Positions 6,646-12,581 of a stretch of DNA of 12,581 bases are shown in pieces (positions within the stretch are counted from its first letter, which is position 1; the number at the start of each line of letters is the position of its first letter). The DNA is from Acidaminococcaceae bacterium (lineage in GTDB: Bacteria > Bacillota > Negativicutes > Acidaminococcales > Acidaminococcaceae): the NCBI GenBank assembly GCA_028693975.1, contig JAQUUF010000020.1, forward strand, positions 1 through 12,581. Reading direction: 5' to 3'. The position numbers and the translations under genes were made by a program. The notes under the pieces were generated by a model. It had not been told where the DNA came from, searched no databases, and saw only the letters and a program-made list of their open reading frames with translations.

Positions 6646-7311
6646 ATGACTAAGTTCAAGTATATTCACCACGCCTGCTTTATCCTAAGCCATGACGAGG
6701 ACAGCATTATTTTTGACCCTTTCTTAGACGGTAATCCCCAAGGGCTAACGGCCGCTGACATCAAGGTATCCCATGTCTTGGTGAGTCACGCTCATGGAGA
6801 CCATCTGGGGTCTGCTTATGAGATTGCCAAGAATAATAAGGCGATGCTTATTTCTACTGCCGAGATTGCCGGTGACGCCGCCGCTAATGGCTGTCAGTCC
6901 CACGCTATGCATTTAGGCGGCAGTTATAAATTCCCCTTTGGCCGTGTCAAAATTATACCTGCGTTCCATGGCAGCGGCATTGCCGGAGGACATGCCTGTG
7001 GCTTTTTAGTTGATTTCTACGGTACCTCTGTTTATTTTGCCGGTGACACCAGCCTCTTTGGTGATATGAAGCTACTAGGCGAGCTTGAGAAAATTGATTA
7101 TGCTGTTTTGCCTATCGGCGATAACTTCACCATGGGACCTGCTGATGCCGCCAAAGCAGTGGAACTGCTGGATGTGACTAAGGTCATCCCCGTACACTAC
7201 AATACTTGGCCCGTTATTGAGCAAGACCCACTGGTCTTCAAAAAATTAGTTGAGAGTAATGGCCTGTCCCAAGTCTTTGTGGTTAAACCCGGTGAGGAAT
7301 TAGAATTGTAA
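6646..7311 (+). CDS. UPF0173 metal-dependent hydrolase (metallo-beta-lactamase fold)
   Basis: The 221-residue cytosolic protein belongs to COG2220/UPF0173 of the metallo-beta-lactamase superfamily. The metal-binding signature is HAHGDH (48-53). H108 (PAFHGSG), D134 (FAGDTSLFGD) and H184 (IPVHYNTWP) supply the remaining di-metal ligands in the expected order. IIFDPFLDGNP (21-31) and GPADAAKA (164-171) are also family-typical. It is probably a hydrolase, but the natural substrate of this family is not established. It is transcribed alone from its own promoter, divergent from the symporter operon, and ends at a strong hairpin. GGAG sits eight bases before the ATG. The fold is certain; the specific reaction is unknown. 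Confidence 0.94.
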   Translation: MTKFKYIHHACFILSHDEDSIIFDPFLDGNPQGLTAADIKVSHVLVSHAHGDHLGSAYEIAKNNKAMLISTAEIAGDAAANGCQSHAMHLGGSYKFPFGRVKIIPAFHGSGIAGGHACGFLVDFYGTSVYFAGDTSLFGDMKLLGELEKIDYAVLPIGDNFTMGPADAAKAVELLDVTKVIPVHYNTWPVIEQDPLVFKKLVESNGLSQVFVVKPGEELEL

Positions 7312-7324
7312 AATATAATAAAGT

Positions 7325-7367
7325 AAGCGGTGACTTAAAGGTTAACTAGCCTTAAGTCACCGCTTTT
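7325..7367. terminator. Bidirectional intrinsic terminator between convergent genes
   Basis: A perfect 14-base-pair stem joins 7325-7338 to 7352-7365. Two further GC pairs close after a bulged A, leaving an eight-base TTAACTAG loop. On the plus strand it is followed by TTTT then GTGTT. On the minus strand it is followed by a T-rich run that crosses the end of the hydrolase gene. It sits 13 bases after the hydrolase stop and about 40 bases after the addA stop, so it can end both transcripts. Confidence 0.88.
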
Positions 7368-7407
7368 GTGTTACATAGTAAATACTACTAGAATTAAGAA
7401 CCAGACC

Positions 7408-10400
7408 TTATTGCTTAGTACAAAAATAAGCATAGGGACAATAAGCACAGCTACTTAATTGACAGGGATAATCCTCTATCGCTTGTTGCCTGCGTAGCAT
7501 ATGACAAAATTCTTCCAGTTCTTGCTTGCCTACCGTCACATCTCGTCGGAGCTCTACTTCACTGCTGTTTTGCAAGAAATGCAAAGCCGCCTTACTGACC
7601 TTCTGCCCCAGCAAACGCTCCATGGCCAATGTATAGATTAATAATTGGCGCATATAGCCTTCTTTGGTCTCGCCCTGAGCTGGCGGCCTACCTGTTTTGT
7701 AATCAATAATGGTTAAGGTGCCGTCTGGATTGAAGATAAGATTATCTACACTGCCTTGGAAATAAATATCAGTACCCTCATCTTGCACCAAAGGTAGGCA
7801 AAAATTATACTCAGCTTGTTGCGGCAATTGCTCAATAGCCCTAAAAATAACACTATCACAATAACTATCTAGAATAGACAATGCTCGTTGCTGCACTGCT
7901 TCTCGCACCTCTTGCGGTACTTCTATTTCTATCAGAGCAGCCTGCACAGCCTCTGCTCTAGCACTATAATCTCCGCGCAGCTCCAATGCTTTGTGGGTGA
8001 CCAGCCCTACTAAATAGGCAGGTACGCCTGTACCTCCTAGCTGCATTTTCACCTCTGGCATACAGGCGATATTATAGTAAAAGTAGCGTCGAGGACAGAT
8101 ATCATACTCACCCAAACTCGTGGCCGAGAACATATTCTTGTTGCTAATCAAAAACTCCGGCAGTACAGCTGCTCTAGCTTGGTCTAATTCGGCAGTCTGG
8201 TCTTGCGCGCTAGCTGCCGTAGCGCTAGGTACAACTTCCTGTGCTTCTAATTGTCGATAATTGACATAATCAGTTGGTTTGTTTTCAATCAAATTCTGCA
8301 AATCATTCAGCCAGTTTTTGCTAGTACTTTTGCTCTTGGTTCTGCGCTTACAGCCAGACATCCACAAGTATTCTTCCGCTCTAGTAATTGCTACATAGAG
8401 CTGCCTAATCTTCTCGCCGTCATTTAAGAGATTGTTTTCTTCAACAATAGCATCTAGGGTCTCTGTATTTTGCAGCTGCCCCTCCGCATCCTTATACTTA
8501 ACGCCTAAGCCAAATTGCTTGCTATAGCCTGCCTTGACACCACCAGAGCGCCCTGTAGACTCTAGGGCGGGCAAAAATACTGCCGGATACTCCAAGCCCT
8601 TGGACTTATGAATAGTCATAATAGTAACCGGAGCTTCGTTCTCTAACCGCACTGCTCCTGTTTCTCGTACATTAGCCTTCCGCATCTTGGTAACACGCTC
8701 CAAATAATCAGCTAAGCTGCCATTAGTATTAAGGGCAAAGCTCGTGGCTAATTGACGCAGCTTATCCACATTGGCTAATTTCTCCAAGCCAAAAGCTTGT
8801 TGCGTCAGGACCACCTCAACATGCAAGGTGGCGTAGATGGTAGCGATAAGCTCTGGCAATGCTTCGACTACTGCGGCTCGCTCTAGGGTAACCAGCTGTT
8901 CTAGACACGCCTGGAAATGGCTAGCCTGTGCCGGTAGTAGTGCAGTATCTGCCGCTAACGCAGTCAACGCTTCTCTAAGGCTTATACTCTGCACCTGAAC
9001 TTGACCAAAAGCCTGCGTCAAGAGCTGGTCGTCCAGGCCAAAATAAGGTGAGCGCAAGACTCCCACTAAGGGATAATCTTGCAAAGGATTGTGCAGATAC
9101 AACAAGAGATTAAGGAAATCAATGATTTCTTGACGCTCATAGAAGCCCTTACCGTCTAAGACCTGATAATTAATGCCTTTTTGGCGCAAAGCCGCAGCAA
9201 AGGGTGCTGCCTTGTTAATCGTAGCAACAAGGATAGCTATTTTGTCCTTGTGCCACTGTGGATGCTCATCTAGCAGCTCCTCTATCTTATCTGCCACCAA
9301 TTGAGCCTCGTAGCTGCGGCTTTGGGAAGCCGTCAACGTCTCAGTAGAATAATTAATGATAGAGAAATCAGGCTTGGGACCCTGGACATCTCGGGCAGCG
9401 AGGGGCTGAAAAGCTATGGCATATTCGGGATGCTCTCCGATGAAGTCTCTAAAAACATAATTACACCAAGCTATGATTGTCTTAGTAGAGCGATAGTTCT
9501 TCAAGAGCTCAATTTTTTTATCAGCACCGTCGGCGGCTTGAATGTCTTTGGTCACTTGATTAAAGACAGACACATCTGCCCCGCGGAAACGGTAAATAGA
9601 CTGCTTGGGGTCGCCCACAATAAAGAGTCTTTTCTCCCGCAAAGTAGTTTTGTCTTGGCCGGCTAGGAGGTAAATAAAATCCTTCTGCCTGAGATTAGTG
9701 TCTTGGAACTCATCTACCATGACAAATTTAAACTTATTGTGATATTTCTCCAAAACATGAGGATAGTGCTCTAGAAGCTCCAAAGCCTTAGCCGCCACTT
9801 CATCAAAGCCGTAGTATTCTTTTGCTTGCACCTGTTCTTGGGCATACTGCTTATAAGAGTCCAAAACCGCCTGCCAAGCTGTCACCAACGCAGCCTCAGC
9901 GTCTGCTGGCCCACCTCTTTGCTCCTCTGACCAAGACGGTAAATATTCTATCAGTCTAGCCAGCATCTCTCTAGTCTCATCGACACCATAAATAGACAAG
10001 ATAGCCACTAGATTACTATCTTGCTTCTTGACGCCCTGGAGGAGGAAATCTTCCAAGACCTGTGCCTTGAATTCATCTATCTCATATTCTTCGCGAATAC
10101 TAAAATTAGGATCCACTCCTGCTTCTACCGGATTCTCGCGCATAATCTTCGAGCAGAGACTGTCAATGGTGCTGATACTGGCTCCTGCTAATTTCTCTAG
10201 TTGCAGTCGCCAAAAAAGCTTGTCTTCGCCGTAGGCAGCTGCCTCCAAATCCACCAAGGCTGACCTAATCCTTGTCCGCATTTCCTTAGCCGCTTTTTTG
10301 GTAAAAGTAATAGCTAATATTTCATCAGCTGCAGCATATTTGCTCTTGATTAAATAGATAAAGCGCTCCACCAGAACCCGCGTCTTGCCAGAGCCTGCTC

Positions 10401-10470
10401 CGGCGGCGACAGCCAAGTTACTATTTAAGGTTGTTACTGCTCTAGCTTGCTCTTCGCTTAGCTCAAACAT
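7408..10470 (-). CDS. addA: AddA-type ATP-dependent helicase/exonuclease subunit A
   Basis: AddA is the motor and nuclease subunit of the AddAB complex, which resects double-strand breaks for RecA. Numbered from the ATG at 10470 (1,020 residues), UvrD-type helicase motifs are GAGSGKT (24-30), VDEFQDTN (252-259), GDPKQSIYRFRGAD (286-299), NYRS (325-328), TIHKSKGLEYPAVFLP (619-634) and QLYVAITRAEEYL (690-702). The C-terminal PD-(D/E)XK nuclease has H826, D909, DYKTG (923-927, with K925) and Q942. Cysteines 792, 1008, 1011 and 1017 form a C...C-x2-C-x5-C array, the pattern of an iron-sulfur staple. It is somewhat shorter than Bacillus AddA. GTG codons at 10482 and 10479 are alternative starts, but ATG has AAGGTGG eight bases upstream. 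It overlaps addB by eight bases. Confidence 0.92.
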   Translation of the reverse strand: MFELSEEQARAVTTLNSNLAVAAGAGSGKTRVLVERFIYLIKSKYAAADEILAITFTKKAAKEMRTRIRSALVDLEAAAYGEDKLFWRLQLEKLAGASISTIDSLCSKIMRENPVEAGVDPNFSIREEYEIDEFKAQVLEDFLLQGVKKQDSNLVAILSIYGVDETREMLARLIEYLPSWSEEQRGGPADAEAALVTAWQAVLDSYKQYAQEQVQAKEYYGFDEVAAKALELLEHYPHVLEKYHNKFKFVMVDEFQDTNLRQKDFIYLLAGQDKTTLREKRLFIVGDPKQSIYRFRGADVSVFNQVTKDIQAADGADKKIELLKNYRSTKTIIAWCNYVFRDFIGEHPEYAIAFQPLAARDVQGPKPDFSIINYSTETLTASQSRSYEAQLVADKIEELLDEHPQWHKDKIAILVATINKAAPFAAALRQKGINYQVLDGKGFYERQEIIDFLNLLLYLHNPLQDYPLVGVLRSPYFGLDDQLLTQAFGQVQVQSISLREALTALAADTALLPAQASHFQACLEQLVTLERAAVVEALPELIATIYATLHVEVVLTQQAFGLEKLANVDKLRQLATSFALNTNGSLADYLERVTKMRKANVRETGAVRLENEAPVTIMTIHKSKGLEYPAVFLPALESTGRSGGVKAGYSKQFGLGVKYKDAEGQLQNTETLDAIVEENNLLNDGEKIRQLYVAITRAEEYLWMSGCKRRTKSKSTSKNWLNDLQNLIENKPTDYVNYRQLEAQEVVPSATAASAQDQTAELDQARAAVLPEFLISNKNMFSATSLGEYDICPRRYFYYNIACMPEVKMQLGGTGVPAYLVGLVTHKALELRGDYSARAEAVQAALIEIEVPQEVREAVQQRALSILDSYCDSVIFRAIEQLPQQAEYNFCLPLVQDEGTDIYFQGSVDNLIFNPDGTLTIIDYKTGRPPAQGETKEGYMRQLLIYTLAMERLLGQKVSKAALHFLQNSSEVELRRDVTVGKQELEEFCHMLRRQQAIEDYPCQLSSCAYCPYAYFCTKQ

Positions 10471-12581
10471 CTGTGCCACCACCTTCTTCCGTCAGTTGTT
10501 CCTCTTGCACTCTGTGACGACAAATATCCTTGTAGGGACAATACTCCGGACAAGCTTTGGACGGCAAAACAGGGAAGAAACCTGCATCTATGCCGGTGAT
10601 AATACGCTCTATAATTCCAGGAGTCTGCTCCATAATAGGGAGCATATTTGCCGGTCTTGCTTTGGGAGCGAACCAAGGCAATGTTTTAGTGATATCTTTG
10701 AGCCACATACCGTTTTTACGTTTGCCATCCTGCAAGGAGCAGTACCCTGCCCCAACAAACTGTTTCTGGGCTAATTGAGCGTTCTGCTCCAAAGCCAAAG
10801 CATAGAGTGGCAATTGTAAGTTTTCACCACGCACTATACTGCTATTGGTCGGCACACCTCCGGATTTGTAATCTATAATGAGGTATTTATCACCACAAAC
10901 GTCAACCCTATCTATCTGTCCACGGAAGGTTACTTGCCGGCCATTAATCTCGTGCCTCAAGCTTACTTTATTACTCTTATCGCCAAAGGATGTCTCCAGC
11001 AACAGTGGCTCAAAAGGCTTCTCTTGGTCTTCCAGATAAACTCTCTCCCACCGTAACCAGCGATACAATACTTCTTGGTATTGCCGACTGATAAAGGGCG
11101 TGAACTCGGTCTGGGCCAGCTTACCTTCTGCTACCATTTCCTCTAAGGTAGCAGTCAATGCCGCCTTAAGCTCCTCTTGCTGTTGCGTCTCTTCACCCCA
11201 GAACAAATTCTGCTGAATATACGCTGACAGGAATTTGGCCAGAGCACGATGATAAATCTCGCCTCTGATATTATATTTAATAGCTTCATCCAGCTTTTCC
11301 CATTCCTGCAAACGCCACACATTCTGTCCCAAAAACATAAAAGGGCAAGTCACATAATTATTCAGCATCGTAGCACTAAAAGAGTTTTGCTGCGGCGCCT
11401 CTGGCACATAGCCATTATAGGGAGATTCTCCTACGAACCGCTGCACATCAAGATTAGTATCTTTGCTCGCAAGATTAGCCATATATTTAGCTAATTCTAG
11501 AGTGGAATGATAATTAGCCAGACTATTATTACCCTCCTGCGGCACAACCTCGACAGGCAGATACTCAGAGACTAAATTAAGATATTCTGAAGCACCGGCA
11601 GCGTCGTCTTCATAATAACTAAGGTGTACTTCTTGAGTCGCCGCCAACAAAATAGAGGCAAAGAAAAATTTATCAGTCAAAAGTGCCAGAGCATTGTAAG
11701 GAAATTCGATACCCACATCTGTTCGCAGTTTGCTCCGCTCACTGTCATTATAGAGCCAGCTCTCATGCTTCAAAGCTGGGAACTGACCATCCCTTAAGCC
11801 CATCAAATAGACATACTTAGCGTGTACACCTTGGACATTACCGGCTTCAATCACCGTCAAGCCTTGATTGCTGCCAGACTTAAGCAAAATAGTTTTGGTA
11901 TTGATATAGTCAAAATAGAATTTCTTGTATTCCGCCAGAGTCCATACCCTGTCTAGTGACAGCTGCTCCAAAGAAGTAACCAAAGCCTGTACTCCTTCGC
12001 AGCAAGCCTCACCTGCCAGTACCAAAGCCTTAAGTTCTTCTAGTGTTACCTGCCCTTGCTGGTAGCAGGCCCCATAGAACTGGGGTAATTGCCACGAGGT
12101 TATGGCCTCGGTAAGCAGCTGAGCAAAGTCTTGCACGGTTTGCTCTAACTGCAAAGCGTCTATAAGCTTAAATAGCGACTCAATACGACTATCACCATAA
12201 GTAGTCAGTACAAATTCACGTAATTGCTGCGTCGTCGCAAAAAACTTATGACTATAAACTTGCTCCAGCTCCTGCTGTGGGAAGCCATAGAGCTGGGACA
12301 GCAGTGGCTCTGCCAATAGCTGCTGCAGCGCCGTCACATCCCAGGCTTGGAGTGCAGCCAGGAGAATTTTGTTCAGCAATTGGGCTATAGGATGCGTACC
12401 AACTTTGGTTATCTTAGGTAAATTAATAGGAATACCATACTCTTGGCACAAATCATAGAGTCCATCATAATCATCTAGGTGGCGTACAACCAAGAGCATG
12501 TCCTTAAGGTCCGCTCCACGCAAAGCCTGCTCTTTAATAGAGCCTAGAACAGAGCGCATTTCATCCTCTTGGCTGAGGAGC
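10463..12581 (-). CDS. addB: AddB-type helicase-nuclease subunit B, 5' end cut by window edge
   Basis: The frame is open to the right edge, and residues LLSQEDE precede the Met at 12559, so that Met is internal and the N-terminal part is missing. Numbered from that Met, the fragment has a helicase-like core end: MLLVVRHLDDY at 21-31, then TVIEAGNVQGVHAKYVYLMG and LRDGQFP at about 235-261, which replace the true motor motifs. A PD-(D/E)XK nuclease follows: FSATMLNNYVTCPF (394-407), H437, GQIDRVD (547-553), DYKSG (563-567, with K565) and Q582. Cysteines 405, 670, 674 and 680 are the expected 4Fe-4S staple of AddB, here spaced C-x3-C-x5-C at the C-terminus. It overlaps addA by eight bases. The partner subunit next door and the nuclease signature support the call over a generic RecB-like protein. 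Confidence 0.88.
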   Translation of the reverse strand, partial: LLSQEDEMRSVLGSIKEQALRGADLKDMLLVVRHLDDYDGLYDLCQEYGIPINLPKITKVGTHPIAQLLNKILLAALQAWDVTALQQLLAEPLLSQLYGFPQQELEQVYSHKFFATTQQLREFVLTTYGDSRIESLFKLIDALQLEQTVQDFAQLLTEAITSWQLPQFYGACYQQGQVTLEELKALVLAGEACCEGVQALVTSLEQLSLDRVWTLAEYKKFYFDYINTKTILLKSGSNQGLTVIEAGNVQGVHAKYVYLMGLRDGQFPALKHESWLYNDSERSKLRTDVGIEFPYNALALLTDKFFFASILLAATQEVHLSYYEDDAAGASEYLNLVSEYLPVEVVPQEGNNSLANYHSTLELAKYMANLASKDTNLDVQRFVGESPYNGYVPEAPQQNSFSATMLNNYVTCPFMFLGQNVWRLQEWEKLDEAIKYNIRGEIYHRALAKFLSAYIQQNLFWGEETQQQEELKAALTATLEEMVAEGKLAQTEFTPFISRQYQEVLYRWLRWERVYLEDQEKPFEPLLLETSFGDKSNKVSLRHEINGRQVTFRGQIDRVDVCGDKYLIIDYKSGGVPTNSSIVRGENLQLPLYALALEQNAQLAQKQFVGAGYCSLQDGKRKNGMWLKDITKTLPWFAPKARPANMLPIMEQTPGIIERIITGIDAGFFPVLPSKACPEYCPYKDICRHRVQEEQLTEEGGGTDV
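10479..10485 (-). promoter_or_regulatory. Ribosome binding site supporting the addA ATG start
   Basis: AAGGTGG on the minus strand ends eight bases before ATG at 10470. The competing GTG codons at 10482 and 10479 lie within or beside this site, so starting there would need a weaker GGAA site only a few bases upstream. Confidence 0.55.

Noticed and set aside
10471..10482. GTG starts for addA four and three codons upstream of the ATG
   Set aside because: They overlap the best ribosome site and have only a weak, poorly spaced one of their own. The ATG is well spaced, though the difference is only a few residues.
10385..10774. Plus-strand open frames opposite the addA-addB junction
   Set aside because: They have no motifs and overlap the well-supported AddA Walker A region and the AddB iron-sulfur region on the other strand.

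Overview
The window looks like ordinary, gene-dense chromosome of a low-to-middle GC member of the Bacillota (Firmicutes). Negativicutes (a Selenomonas/Acidaminococcus-like lineage) is my best guess. That guess rests on a dihydropteroate synthase with a long N-terminal extension, a zinc-independent GTP cyclohydrolase FolE2, an AddAB-type helicase-nuclease, and a short exported glucosaminidase of a type I associate with that class. It is inference from family resemblance, not a database result. I see no mobile elements, CRISPR arrays, tRNAs, rRNAs or long repeats.

Layout. From 6530 down to 1, eight minus-strand genes run as one apparent operon with overlaps or gaps of at most 10 bases: sodium:solute symporter, exported glucosaminidase, trmL, a queD-like gene, folE2, folP, folK, and a DUF815-type AAA+ ATPase cut by the left edge. 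A 115-base divergent promoter region (6531-6645) separates this operon from a plus-strand UPF0173 metallo-beta-lactamase-fold hydrolase (6646-7311). A strong hairpin at 7325-7367 lies between that gene and the convergent minus-strand addB-addA pair (12581 down to 7408). The 5' end of addB is cut by the right edge.

How the genes work together. FolE2 makes 7,8-dihydroneopterin triphosphate from GTP. FolK and FolP turn 6-hydroxymethyl-dihydropterin into dihydropteroate. The usual intermediate enzyme, FolB, is absent. In its place is a 6-pyruvoyl-tetrahydropterin-synthase-family protein whose active-site motif is CEHLHGH, carrying both the queuosine-type Cys and the folate-type Glu. This matches the motif described for dual-function PTPS-I/III enzymes, so the cluster probably supplies both folate and queuosine. 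The neighbouring trmL also modifies tRNA wobble position 34. AddA and AddB form a helicase-nuclease for double-strand break repair, and both carry a nuclease domain and an apparent iron-sulfur staple.

I did not find a clearly undescribed system. The most interesting points are the dual-motif pterin enzyme in a folB-less operon, the cysteine-rich N-terminal extension of FolP, the apparent Fe-S staple in AddA, and the unknown AAA+ ATPase at the end of the folate operon.
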